DNA of 25,573 bases, taken from an uncultured Eubacteriaceae bacterium (lineage in GTDB: Bacteria; Bacillota; Clostridia; Eubacteriales; UBA1433). Shown here piece by piece: positions 1-7,412 of this stretch. Each line of letters begins with the position of its first letter. Positions within the stretch are counted from its first letter, which is position 1. The notes beneath the pieces were generated by a model. It saw nothing but the letters and a program-made list of their open reading frames with translations, searched no databases and was not told the DNA's origin. The position numbers and the translations under genes were made by a program. The stretch spans positions 1 to 25,573 of the forward strand of contig CALGIV010000204.1 of the NCBI GenBank assembly GCA_937914785.1, given 5' to 3'.

Positions 1-185
1 GGCTTAATCCCCTCTTTCTTGCAGACATCATAAAAGGCCGGAACGCCAAACATCGCGCCGTGATCGGTAATCGCCACGCTGTCCATCCCGAGCTCCTTCA
101 ACCGCTTCGGCAGGTTTTCGATGCGTACAAAACCGTCCAGCAGGGAGTATTGTGTATGTACGTGCAAATGTGTAAATTTCGTCAT
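1..185 (-). CDS. dnaE: DNA polymerase III subunit alpha, N-terminal fragment (PHP domain)
   Basis: This is the first 61 codons of a DnaE-type replicative polymerase, read leftward and cut by the window edge. The visible protein begins MTKFTHLHVHTQYSLLDG and continues to AITDHGAMFGV. The HLHVHTQYSLLDG block and the ITDHGAMFG block are the hallmark metal-site motifs of the PHP domain that opens bacterial DnaE proteins. The ATG is at 183-185, with a GGTG element about seven bases upstream. The family role is chromosomal DNA synthesis as the catalytic subunit of polymerase III. Only the PHP start is visible, so nothing can be said about the polymerase domain. The PHP opening argues for DnaE rather than PolC, whose PHP domain is internal. 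Confidence 0.93.
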   Translation of the reverse strand, partial: MTKFTHLHVHTQYSLLDGFVRIENLPKRLKELGMDSVAITDHGAMFGVPAFYDVCKKEGIK

Positions 186-203
186 TTTTTTCACCGAATA
201 TAT

Positions 204-212
204 TGTATACCA
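204..212 (-). promoter_or_regulatory. Probable extended -10 promoter for dnaE
   Basis: On the minus strand TGGTATACA forms an extended -10 (TGN plus TATACA) about 19 bases upstream of the dnaE start codon. No good -35 hexamer is found at 16-18 bases. The leader would be very short, so this is only a candidate. Confidence 0.4.
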
Positions 213-279
213 AGCAGAAAAAAAATACCACCCCATTGCAAAATTTAAATACTCGCCAACGGCGAATCCTGTATCGAGT

Positions 280-307
280 AAAATAAAAAGGAGCGATCAC
301 AGCTCCT
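280..307 (-). terminator. Intrinsic terminator after the sigma/anti-sigma operon
   Basis: On the minus strand AGGAGC and GCTCCT (302-307 with 289-294) pair around a seven-base loop and are followed by TTTTTATTTT. It lies 18 bases past the stop of the DUF4349 gene, so it should end that operon before dnaE. Confidence 0.75.
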
Positions 308-324
308 CTCTTTTCATCTTATCC

Positions 325-1473
325 TTATTTCATCACTTTATTTTTCCTGCGTCTGCGCACGATTAACACGATGACAAACGCCAGAATCACAAATGGCAAG
401 ACATAGAACAAACCGACGAATAAAAACCCGACAGAATCTAAAAATCCGTTGACCGATTTGACCAGCGCCAGTTTGATTCGCGCACCCAAACCTTTAAACG
501 GGTTCGTTACGTGAAGCTGGCTGCTCGTCGCTTCACTGATATTCAACGTCACCGTCGAATGGGCAACGTCGCGGTCATAATCCTTCAGCATATTCTCCCA
601 TTGCACAATTTGTGTATTCAAGCGCGTCAGCTCGCTTTCAATCTCAATCAGGTCCGACACTGTCTCCGCCTGATCATATAACTTCAACAGACGATCGCGC
701 TGCACATTCAGCTGCTCTACATTCGCCTCCGCATCGATATACTCCTGCGTAATATTGGCGGCATACGCGCTGGAATTCGTCACCGTGCCCACATCTTCCA
801 TCTGCAAACAGAACTGTTCGTAATTCTCTGCCGGTATGCGAATGACGAAATAACCGTAATAATAATTTACACCATTATTGGAATAATTGTTTTTATCCTC
901 ATTTTCGATATATCCACCGTTAAAAACAGCATACTCCACAACATCATCGCGCGCTTTAGCGTAATTTTCCACCTGAAGATCCATATTCATATTGTAAATG
1001 ATCTTCTCCGGTGCATAAACTTGAGATAAGCCAGTTATCCGATCAGTCTGCTCGCCGCTTTCTTCTCTTGGATTATCCTGCCCTTTAGCACTATTATTCT
1101 GGCTCGACATACTCTCATAATTTCCTTGGTCATACAGCAGATCGCTATTAGCTCCCCCGAGCATCAATGCGATCAAAGGAATCATAATACCGAGAACAAA
1201 CACCGCTGCGTACGAAGCCACACGTTTCAATGAACTCTTTTTCTTCACACTTTTTTCCTCCGTCATTTTAAAGAGCAATTCGGCGTCAATCGTTGTATCC
1301 GGCAGCGTTTCGCCATAACGCTTCAATGAGGAAAGCATACGGTACTTTTCTTCATAGTGCTGTTTACACGCTGCGCAGGTTTTTAAATGCTGCGCAATAA
1401 AACATTCTTCTTCCTTTTCTAAATTGCCTTCGATATAGTCATATAATTTTTCATTGATGGCCGAGCAATTCAA
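325..1473 (-). CDS. Zinc-finger anti-sigma factor fused to a DUF4349 membrane protein
   Basis: The 382-residue protein has an N-terminal zf-HC2-like anti-sigma zinc site: Cys3, then HLKTCAAC at about 29-36 (His-x3-Cys-x2-Cys). A membrane segment follows at about 86-108. Next comes a polar Ser/Asn/Gln linker and a DUF4349 region from about 150, with a coiled-coil stretch near 250-295. A second membrane helix at about 345-370 ends in RRRRKNK. It starts with TTG, its first four bases overlap the sigma-factor stop, and GAGAGG lies seven bases upstream; no ATG occurs before residue 46. Inference: it holds the co-transcribed sigma factor at the membrane, with the DUF4349 part as the outside sensor. 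The signal is unknown. Confidence 0.85.
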   Translation of the reverse strand: MNCSAINEKLYDYIEGNLEKEEECFIAQHLKTCAACKQHYEEKYRMLSSLKRYGETLPDTTIDAELLFKMTEEKSVKKKSSLKRVASYAAVFVLGIMIPLIALMLGGANSDLLYDQGNYESMSSQNNSAKGQDNPREESGEQTDRITGLSQVYAPEKIIYNMNMDLQVENYAKARDDVVEYAVFNGGYIENEDKNNYSNNGVNYYYGYFVIRIPAENYEQFCLQMEDVGTVTNSSAYAANITQEYIDAEANVEQLNVQRDRLLKLYDQAETVSDLIEIESELTRLNTQIVQWENMLKDYDRDVAHSTVTLNISEATSSQLHVTNPFKGLGARIKLALVKSVNGFLDSVGFLFVGLFYVLPFVILAFVIVLIVRRRRKNKVMK

Positions 1474-2003
1474 TTTTTTTCCTCTCCTCCATTAAAATAA
1501 CCGCCTTGCCGCATCAGCTGACGCAGCCTCTCACGCGCCCGATTCAAACGCACCCCCACATTCGTCGACGTCAGTTTAAGCATCTCTGCAATCTCTGCGT
1601 ACGAATAACCCAATACATCACGCAAAATGATGATCTGACGCTCGTCTTCATCAAGCTTTTTCAACGTGCGCACAAGGTCCGCTCGCTGCTCAACGCCCAA
1701 ACCATCCGGCCCGCCCTGCAGAGCCTCCTCTTTAAATTCCAGGTGTGCCGGGTATCGTTTAAAATAGTCATTTGCCGCATTGATTGCAATGCGATATGCC
1801 CAGGCAAAAGCTTTACTTTCCTCTTTTAACGTGTGCATATTTTCAAACACGCTAATAAGACACTCCTGCAGAATATCTTCCGCTGCCGTCGCATTGGAAG
1901 TGTATGCACATAATGCTTTGTAAAGCCTGTTTATGTGAGGTGTAATCAACCTGTCGAACTGTTCTTTGTTTCGAACACGCTTACTTTCACGATTAAACTT
2001 CAT
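1470..2003 (-). CDS. ECF-type RNA polymerase sigma factor (SigW/RpoE-like)
   Basis: This 177-residue protein has the two-domain layout of group IV sigma factors. Region 2 lies near residues 20-80, with TAAEDILQECLISVFENM and a WAYRIAINAANDYFKR stretch. Region 4 is a helix-turn-helix at about 125-170, with YSYAEIAEMLKLTSTNVG and LNRARERL. I place the start at the ATG at 2003, because AGAGGG sits five bases upstream; a longer TTG reading to 2024 has no such site. The gene overlaps its anti-sigma partner by four bases, a classic sigma/anti-sigma pair. The upstream gap to the ABC operon terminator is only about 50 bases, and no housekeeping promoter is obvious. That would fit transcription by its own sigma factor, but this is inference. 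Confidence 0.92.
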   Translation of the reverse strand: MKFNRESKRVRNKEQFDRLITPHINRLYKALCAYTSNATAAEDILQECLISVFENMHTLKEESKAFAWAYRIAINAANDYFKRYPAHLEFKEEALQGGPDGLGVEQRADLVRTLKKLDEDERQIIILRDVLGYSYAEIAEMLKLTSTNVGVRLNRARERLRQLMRQGGYFNGGEEKN

Positions 2004-2050
2004 TTTGCCCTCTTTACTTATCAAGACCTGTGAATTGCGAATTTTATTAC

Positions 2051-2074
2051 AAAAAAAGCCCTAAGGGGCTTTTT
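2051..2074 (-). terminator. Intrinsic terminator of the ABC operon (near-symmetrical)
   Basis: AAAAAGCCC (2053-2061) pairs with GGGCTTTTT (2066-2074) around a four-base loop. On the minus strand the hairpin is followed by a run of seven T. It sits 16 bases past the permease stop. The symmetrical A/T flanks mean it could also work on the plus strand. Confidence 0.85.
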
Positions 2075-2089
2075 CCCATCCTCATCTTC

Positions 2090-2860
2090 TTATGCAACTT
2101 CTTTTATACGGAACCTCCGCTGCGCCAGCAGGCAAAATACAGCACTGATCACAATAAGTACCACTGTGCCAATAACCGCACCGCCAAACCAGTTCAGCCT
2201 GCCTGCCGTACCAAGCTCGCCTGCTAACATATACACCATATTCAAATTCGGATATACACTTACAATTAAACGCACAAGACAGGCTACGACAAACACAAGC
2301 ACGCCGGCGAGCGATAAGCTTGCCTCACGTTGCGAGCACACGCCGTAAAGTGCACCGGCACACAAATAAACAACACCATTAAAAAAAGATAACATGATGA
2401 ATGCCGCGCCTGTCTTATCAAATAATGCACCAAATTCAACACTGCCCGCAACAGCATACACCATCCCTGCAAAGATAAGCCACAAAGCAGCAAAAACACC
2501 GGTATACAGCACCACAGCAGCCAGCATCTTTTCAACGAAAATTTTCGTTCTGCTCAAAGGCATAATCAACGCATACTGCAAGCTCGCATCCGGCCCGACA
2601 AAGAGGCTCGCGCCAACAATTGCAGCATAACAGCACAGGATCGAAAAGAATATACCGTACACAAAAGCAAAGTAATTTCCCGCTCCGCTTAAAGGTAAGC
2701 CAAACAGGGCAAAAAAGCCCATTCCCTCCGGCGCCTTATCAAACATTGCCTGCGCTTTTATCCCGCCGTACAAACACGTAGAGACGATAACAGCCGCTGC
2801 CAGGATGACTGCAAAAAACAGCATTGTTTTTCTTCTTTGAGTTATTTCAAGTTTAAACAT
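2090..2860 (-). CDS. ABC-2-type transporter permease subunit
   Basis: The roughly 256-residue protein is almost entirely hydrophobic. About six membrane segments start near residues 15, 60, 100, 140, 175 and 228, and it ends in the basic tail RRFRIKEVA. This is the usual size and layout of an ABC-2 (NatB/YtrC-like) permease. Two ATGs are possible, at 2866 and 2860. I prefer 2860, because the AGGG at 2867-2870 is six bases away from it but directly abuts the other. The gene follows the ATPase gene by about 11 bases, and the pair ends at the terminator at 2051-2074. Substrate and direction of transport cannot be read from the sequence. Because the partner ATPase is degenerate, this may not be a conventional pump. 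Confidence 0.75.
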   Translation of the reverse strand: MFKLEITQRRKTMLFFAVILAAAVIVSTCLYGGIKAQAMFDKAPEGMGFFALFGLPLSGAGNYFAFVYGIFFSILCCYAAIVGASLFVGPDASLQYALIMPLSRTKIFVEKMLAAVVLYTGVFAALWLIFAGMVYAVAGSVEFGALFDKTGAAFIMLSFFNGVVYLCAGALYGVCSQREASLSLAGVLVFVVACLVRLIVSVYPNLNMVYMLAGELGTAGRLNWFGGAVIGTVVLIVISAVFCLLAQRRFRIKEVA

Positions 2861-2871
2861 ATCCATCCCTG

Positions 2872-3750
2872 CTATTCCCCCTGAAAGACAGCTTGTCTGC
2901 TTAATTCCTGCTCCATAATAACGATGTCTTCCACATCGTATTTGCTCAACGCGCGCAACAGAGCATTGATTTCTCCAACATAATCGAACAATATTTTACC
3001 GTCTTTTAAACGCACGCTCTCACCGCCCAATTGCTTCAACACACCGAAAGGAATGTTTTTGCACAAAATTGTCACTTTCTTTACTTCACCCGTCTGAAGC
3101 GCCTGACGCCCAATGCTATGCACCTCACCGATAAGGCCGTCTTGCAGCACCGCCATCTGTGTAAAGCCAAAGTCCAGCTCTCCGGTATCCGTTCCGCTCA
3201 CAAGAATACTTACGCCCTTATGATTTAATTCTTCCAATACATCAAACAGAATATATTTGATTCTCGTGCTCAAAGACTTCGTCGGTGCATCTAAAATTAA
3301 AAGCTGTGGCTTTGGCAGCAGTGCTGTAATGATCGCCGTCTTTTTCCGCTCTTCATCGTTCAGCCGGCGCATCGGATCACGCCTCTTCATCGACAACTCA
3401 AAGCGCTCGGCAAGAAATAAAATGTAGTCCACATCATTTATCCCATAGAGCGCCGCAGTGTAATAAAACAGCTTCAACGGCGTAATGTTCGGATACGCTC
3501 GAACATCTTCGGGCACATAGCCTGTCCATTTTTTAACTTCCGGCTTGCCAACTTCATTTTCAAAAATACGCACCCGCCCGCTCATCGGAAAGCTGTAGCC
3601 GGCTAACAAATTCAATAACGTAGACTTCCCGCTTCCCGCTTTTCCAATAAGCGCAAACGCCTCACCCGCTTCTATTTCCAAGTTTACGCCCTTTAATACG
3701 GGTATGTTTTGATAGCTTTTACAGATCTCCTTACAAGAAATCGCTAACAT
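2872..3750 (-). CDS. ABC transporter ATP-binding protein with degenerate catalytic motifs
   Basis: The 292-residue protein has a clear Walker A, GKAGSGKST at residues 36-44, and a Q-loop-like GYVPED. It is otherwise built like NatA/BcrA-type ATPases, with a C-terminal extension of about 80 residues. The hydrolysis motifs are altered. The LSGGQ signature position reads LNDEE. Walker B reads LLILDAPT, with Ala where the catalytic Glu belongs. The D-loop reads KSLS. The switch His position reads SGTD. The ATG at 3750 is chosen because AGGAGGG lies four bases upstream; longer readings to 3768 lack a site. The gene pairs with the permease at 2090-2860. It probably binds ATP but may hydrolyse it poorly, or act in a mixed dimer with an ATPase encoded elsewhere. 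Confidence 0.85.
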   Translation of the reverse strand: MLAISCKEICKSYQNIPVLKGVNLEIEAGEAFALIGKAGSGKSTLLNLLAGYSFPMSGRVRIFENEVGKPEVKKWTGYVPEDVRAYPNITPLKLFYYTAALYGINDVDYILFLAERFELSMKRRDPMRRLNDEERKKTAIITALLPKPQLLILDAPTKSLSTRIKYILFDVLEELNHKGVSILVSGTDTGELDFGFTQMAVLQDGLIGEVHSIGRQALQTGEVKKVTILCKNIPFGVLKQLGGESVRLKDGKILFDYVGEINALLRALSKYDVEDIVIMEQELSRQAVFQGE

Positions 3751-3800
3751 AAATCCCTCCTGCATCAAGGCGCCATATCTCGCGTCACCTTTATTAAGTT

Positions 3801-3809
3801 ATTATACCA
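3801..3809 (-). promoter_or_regulatory. Extended -10 promoter of the ABC operon
   Basis: The minus strand carries TGGTATAAT, a full extended -10, about 50 bases upstream of the ATPase start codon. No convincing -35 is seen, which extended -10 promoters tolerate. A perfect ten-base palindrome (AATGCGCATT, 3821-3830) lies just upstream of the -10. Confidence 0.65.
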
Positions 3810-3842
3810 TTTTTGAAGAAAATGCGCATTAAAAAAGCAAAA

Positions 3843-4760
3843 CTACCTCAGCGCACACACATCCGCTATTTTAAACCCCAACCCAAAACGTTTCTTAACC
3901 TTTCCGTTCCTCGTCGAAAGCACCGCTAAATTTTGTCCATCCGATTCGTACAAATAGAGTTCTTCTTTGTATTCATCCGCTGTAATAATTTTCTGCGGCT
4001 TTAGAAAGTAAAGCGTTTGCTCTTCGATCAATGTATCCGTATCAAATATACAGATTTTTCCAGTAAACAAATCGCTGACATAGAGTTTTTCTCCGTGCAT
4101 CGTCAAATAACAGTCTCCCGGATAAACATCGACTGTCCGCCGAGCCAACACCTTGCCCTGCATATTCAACTTACACAGCGCGGGTTTTCTTCCTTCCTGG
4201 TAAAAGAAAACCCACAGCATCTCTTTATGTTGTGCAAAAGCGAGCGGGTTTTCAGGCAGTTTTATCTTTACCGCTTCTTCATCATTTTTGGTATCGACGA
4301 GATAAACACAGCTTTCTCCCGCACAAAGAATATAAAGCAGCTGCATTAAAGAGTCATACTGAACCACTTTAGGAAACGCCGGTGTCATCAAACAGGCGCT
4401 CGGCACCGCTTCCTTTTCGCCAATCGTATAGACGCAGTCTTTTTCGTCTGTGACGACATAACAGCTCCTGCTTTTTTTATTGACGGCATAACTGAGACAC
4501 TGCCCTGTCAGCTGCCCCTGATAGGCCGCTTTTCCGCTTTTGACATCCACCGACCAAATGCAGCCATCCGCTAAAATAAAAGCAGCCCTGTTTGTATGAA
4601 ACATCATCACAGCAGCTTCTTCAAATCCACCGAAATAAGCGCTTTCTGTGGCTTTCAGTCTTACTTTTTTTGTAAACATGGTATCGGAATCGACGATAAC
4701 AAAGTGCGCGCGATTTGCGCGCAGTACCAAAAATCTCAAGAAAACTGCCCTCCACAACAT
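3843..4760 (-). CDS. Hypothetical protein, probable beta-propeller fold
   Basis: The protein has 305 residues and I recognise no family with confidence. It consists of repeated short beta-like blocks such as CIWSVDVKSGKAAYQG, CVYLVDTKNDEEAV, LYVSDLFTGKICIFD and LYLYESDGQNLAVLS. This resembles YncE/PQQ/NHL-type propeller repeats, each with a hydrophobic strand and a turn. There is no signal peptide, membrane segment or lipobox, so it is probably cytoplasmic. The start is uncertain. The ATG at 4760 has a weak GAGAAG site. A TTG at 4739 (codon 8) has a much better GGAGGG eight bases upstream, giving a protein that opens RFLVLRANRAHF. It stands alone between the ABC operon promoter and the A+T-rich unit. 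No function is assigned. Confidence 0.7.
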   Translation of the reverse strand: MLWRAVFLRFLVLRANRAHFVIVDSDTMFTKKVRLKATESAYFGGFEEAAVMMFHTNRAAFILADGCIWSVDVKSGKAAYQGQLTGQCLSYAVNKKSRSCYVVTDEKDCVYTIGEKEAVPSACLMTPAFPKVVQYDSLMQLLYILCAGESCVYLVDTKNDEEAVKIKLPENPLAFAQHKEMLWVFFYQEGRKPALCKLNMQGKVLARRTVDVYPGDCYLTMHGEKLYVSDLFTGKICIFDTDTLIEEQTLYFLKPQKIITADEYKEELYLYESDGQNLAVLSTRNGKVKKRFGLGFKIADVCALR

Positions 4761-4860
4761 ACGACTTCTCTTTTATAGTATGTCTTTTGGGAATGCACAG
4801 TGAATTTTATTTTAAGCAATAAAAAAACAGCACCTTTTCTAAAATAAAGAGTGACTAAAA

Positions 4861-4880
4861 ATCCTCTCTTAAGAGAAGAT
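4861..4880. promoter_or_regulatory. 20-base palindrome upstream of the 5010 gene, candidate operator
   Basis: TCTCTTAAGAGA (4865-4876) is a perfect twelve-base palindrome. After one mismatch it extends to ATC...GAT, for 20 bases in all. It ends 14 bases before the -35 of the promoter at 4895-4922. Being upstream of the transcript, it acts as DNA if it acts at all, for example as an activator or repressor site. Confidence 0.45.
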
Positions 4881-4894
4881 AAATTACCTTTTTC

Positions 4895-4922
4895 TTGACA
4901 ATCTTTTTTAAACTATTATAAT
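4895..4922 (+). promoter_or_regulatory. Consensus promoter for the asparagine-synthetase-like gene
   Basis: TTGACA (4895-4900), a 16-base spacer and TATAAT (4917-4922) match the housekeeping consensus in both hexamers. Transcription would start near 4929, giving a leader of about 80 A+T-rich bases before the ATG at 5010. GGAGA at 4996-5000 is the ribosome site. Confidence 0.85.
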
Positions 4923-5009
4923 TAAATTGTTATATTTTGTAGCTTATAAACAAAATAATGATTATAGACAATGAGCTAATAATTTGTGATTTAATGGAGA
5001 ATAGCCACT

Positions 5010-6839
5010 ATGGATTTTATTTTTGTATCATCAAAAAAAATACCACTGCTATCTGAACTCAGTAATATTCAAAAAGAACATCTTGGCTGGATTGTCGAAT
5101 CAGAACAACCGGGATACTATACATCAGAACACAAATGGCAGACCACAGATGATTTACGACTAATGCATTGCTACTTTCTTTCTGACGAACAGGAAAATAG
5201 ATATTCTTCAGATAATGAAAAAATTTCATTTTTTCATGGATATCTTTTAGAAGATAGCTATATCTCTGGCGGCAAAAAAACCTTTACTCTTAACCCAAAG
5301 CGTAATTACTACGGTATCTACTCTCATGGTAATGCAAAAGCAAAAGGAGATTGTTTTTTTTCCTCCGACGAATTTGGGCTATCACCAATCTATTATGCGC
5401 AAGGCAATGGCTTTACATTTGTATCTAATAACTCACATTTAATTGCAGTTTATCAATATGCCTTGGGATTTTATATTCGACCAGAACCAACACTTCCTCT
5501 TTGGCATGAAAATGGACTTACCATCGAATCTGACAACACTGGATATGCAGGCATTAAAAAAGTTCCTCCTTTTCGATACCTAACTTTGGATTTTGATGAC
5601 AATTTAAGTTTGCCATCAAAAGAAAAGATAAAGTGTTCATCGAATTATGAAGAAGCTGTCCGAGAGTCAATTAATGAACTCAACAAAGGAATACGCGCTT
5701 TTGCTTCGCGATTTGAATTGACTGCCGCTTTGACTGGTGGCTATGATACCAGATTAGTATTAGCTTCTATATTGAATACACGATTAAAAAATAAAGTTCA
5801 CTTTACCACAAGTGGCTATGATGATAATCCGGATATCATTATTGCAAAACAATTAGCAACATTATACAAATTAAATTTAACAACAAAAACTCCAATTTCT
5901 CCCCACTTTCCGAACTCACTAGAAGAATTATTCCAACAATTTCGCAAAATAGTTGTTTGGACCGGAATGGAAAGAGCTCTAGTTTGTTCAACCCTTCCAA
6001 AAATAGTCAGAGAAAGAAAAAAGGACAAAGTGCTGATTAGTGGATTGGGCGCTGAATTTTCACGACCAATTGTAGCACAAAATTATATCGCAACAATGAA
6101 GCGTAAATTTAAAGGAATCGAAATTGATTTTGACCACTTAACAACTGAGCAATTAGCCATTTCTTATGATATGTTGGGCTATTCCGACAATGACCGATTT
6201 TATTTGACAGAACAAGGCTTCAATATATACCGTAATTATCGAAAGTACATATTTGATTATTCCTATTCGCGCTTTCCAGAACGTTTGAATTTTGCCGATA
6301 CGCTTTATGGTTTCAAACAAAAGAGTTATCATGCAGGATTTTCATATAGAAATTCAAATGCACTCATTCTATATAATCCGAATTTAATTGAGACAGGAAG
6401 AATGTTAAAAGAATATCAACGGCGGGATGCAAAGTTTTATTTTGATATGATTTATCAAATTGATCCCAAATTAGCACTAGTACCTTTAGAAAACAGGAAA
6501 TGGAATCCAGAGTGGTACTCACATTTACGCCCTTCAGTCAAACGACGCTTTGATGCTGTACAGCCAGTAACTAATCCCATTATTTTGAATGAACAAGAGA
6601 AACGATTTGAAATGTTATTACCATGGATGCAAGAAAACCTGATTGACGCTATCCCTACTTCTGTATTTGATATAATTCGTAAAGATGCAATTGAAGAAAG
6701 ATTGATGAGCAGTTCCATAAATCAATATGGAAGGCCCGTTTTTCCCTTAATCAATATGCTTGGTATAACGATTTGGCATCAAGTTATCCAAGAACGATTT
6801 CCAGATTCGAGGGTTAACAGTTTAACTTTAAAAAAATAA
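5010..6839 (+). CDS. Asparagine-synthetase-like protein lacking the glutaminase cysteine
   Basis: The 609-residue protein has the layout of class B asparagine synthetases. An N-terminal domain of about 200 residues resembles the glutamine amidotransferase fold, with a DEFGLSPIYY block near 120. An ATP-pyrophosphatase domain follows from about 215. The PP-loop appears as LTGGYDTR near residue 243, in place of SGGxDS. A later ISGLGAEFSR replaces GxGGDE but keeps the Glu. The protein begins MDFIFV, not MCGI, so the catalytic Cys that releases ammonia from glutamine is absent. Such proteins often make amides or lactams (lasso-peptide cyclases, beta-lactam synthetases) or act in glycan clusters. 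The gene is visibly richer in A+T than its neighbours, is opposite in strand and has its own promoter, all of which suggest horizontal acquisition. Its substrate is unknown. Confidence 0.82.
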   Translation: MDFIFVSSKKIPLLSELSNIQKEHLGWIVESEQPGYYTSEHKWQTTDDLRLMHCYFLSDEQENRYSSDNEKISFFHGYLLEDSYISGGKKTFTLNPKRNYYGIYSHGNAKAKGDCFFSSDEFGLSPIYYAQGNGFTFVSNNSHLIAVYQYALGFYIRPEPTLPLWHENGLTIESDNTGYAGIKKVPPFRYLTLDFDDNLSLPSKEKIKCSSNYEEAVRESINELNKGIRAFASRFELTAALTGGYDTRLVLASILNTRLKNKVHFTTSGYDDNPDIIIAKQLATLYKLNLTTKTPISPHFPNSLEELFQQFRKIVVWTGMERALVCSTLPKIVRERKKDKVLISGLGAEFSRPIVAQNYIATMKRKFKGIEIDFDHLTTEQLAISYDMLGYSDNDRFYLTEQGFNIYRNYRKYIFDYSYSRFPERLNFADTLYGFKQKSYHAGFSYRNSNALILYNPNLIETGRMLKEYQRRDAKFYFDMIYQIDPKLALVPLENRKWNPEWYSHLRPSVKRRFDAVQPVTNPIILNEQEKRFEMLLPWMQENLIDAIPTSVFDIIRKDAIEERLMSSSINQYGRPVFPLINMLGITIWHQVIQERFPDSRVNSLTLKK

Positions 6840-6974
6840 TTCAAATATCTTTCCAATACATAGGTAGGCCTTAAATAGTTTTTGATATGGAAAAAGATTC
6901 TTTTCTATACAATTTCTCGCCACTCATATAGTTTTGCCATACAAGTTTTCCAAACTTTAATCTATTTATTAAAA

Positions 6975-7019
6975 TACTTTTTTGTAACAAAAAAGTAGAT
7001 ATTTTATTTATATCTACTT
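6975..7019 (-). terminator. secG-side terminator with a second, overlapping hairpin
   Basis: AAGTAGATAT (6993-7002) and ATATCTACTT (7010-7019) form a ten-base stem with a seven-base loop. On the minus strand it is followed by TTTTTTG, so it should end secG transcription. A second perfect ten-base stem, TACTTTTTTG with CAAAAAAGTA (6975-6984 and 6988-6997), shares five bases with the first, so the two hairpins exclude each other. The rest of the 6840-7059 gap is A+T-rich, with no gene I can support. Confidence 0.75.
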
Positions 7020-7059
7020 AAAAACTCACCATTTTGCTTCCGGCGCTGCGTTTTTATCT

Positions 7060-7284
7060 TTAAACCAGCCAGTTGTATAATAACATCGCGATAAAGAATA
7101 CCCCGATCGCTATTTTGACGAGAAAGTCCAGCCTTTCCTGAAAGCCTTTCGCCTTCTTCTTGCCAAACAAAGCCTCTCCGCCGCCAACTTCTCCCAACCC
7201 TGCACTTCTGCCCGGCGAAAGAAGAATACCGGCGATCAGCCCAACTGCCGTTATAAATATTACTACGAGTAAAAATGTTTCCAT
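7060..7284 (-). CDS. secG: Preprotein translocase subunit SecG
   Basis: The 74-residue protein starts METFLLVVIFITAVGLIAGI, has a glycine-rich middle (GLGEVGGGEALFGKKKAKG) and a second hydrophobic helix at about 52-72. This two-helix, G-rich-loop layout and size are typical of SecG, which assists the SecYEG channel. The ATG at 7284 is preferred, because AGAAGG lies nine bases upstream; a reading extended to 7314 starts inside the promoter-proximal leader. It follows gpmI in the common Bacillota order, but with its own strong promoter in the 130-base gap. The genes that often follow (rnr, smpB) are not here. Instead, the A+T-rich plus-strand gene faces it. Confidence 0.9.
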   Translation of the reverse strand: METFLLVVIFITAVGLIAGILLSPGRSAGLGEVGGGEALFGKKKAKGFQERLDFLVKIAIGVFFIAMLLYNWLV

Positions 7285-7316
7285 ACGATAAAACCTTCTT
7301 TCATAATTGCTCAATC

Positions 7317-7345
7317 ATTATATCAGCAGAAATCTCATTTGGCAA
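7317..7345 (-). promoter_or_regulatory. Promoter of secG
   Basis: On the minus strand TTGCCA (7340-7345), a 17-base spacer and TATAAT (7317-7322) form a strong promoter with an additional TGA extension before the -10. It lies in the gap between gpmI and secG, so secG can be expressed independently of the glycolytic operon. Confidence 0.82.
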
Positions 7346-7412
7346 CCCTTTTTCCCAAAATCGATTAAAAGCCAATTTTGCACCATCCCGCCACAAACTG
7401 CCTATACAGCAA

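Noticed and set aside
250..280. TACTCG...CGAGTA inverted repeat upstream of dnaE
   Set aside because: Short arms with a long loop next to the proven-looking terminator; not enough to call an operator.
3821..3830. AATGCGCATT as terminator of the propeller-like gene
   Set aside because: A palindrome without a loop and not followed by a clean T-run; no terminator can be supported for that gene.
6887..6931. 14-codon frame after the asparagine-synthetase-like gene, considered as a peptide precursor
   Set aside because: No ribosome site, no leader/core pattern, and such short frames are expected by chance in A+T-rich DNA.
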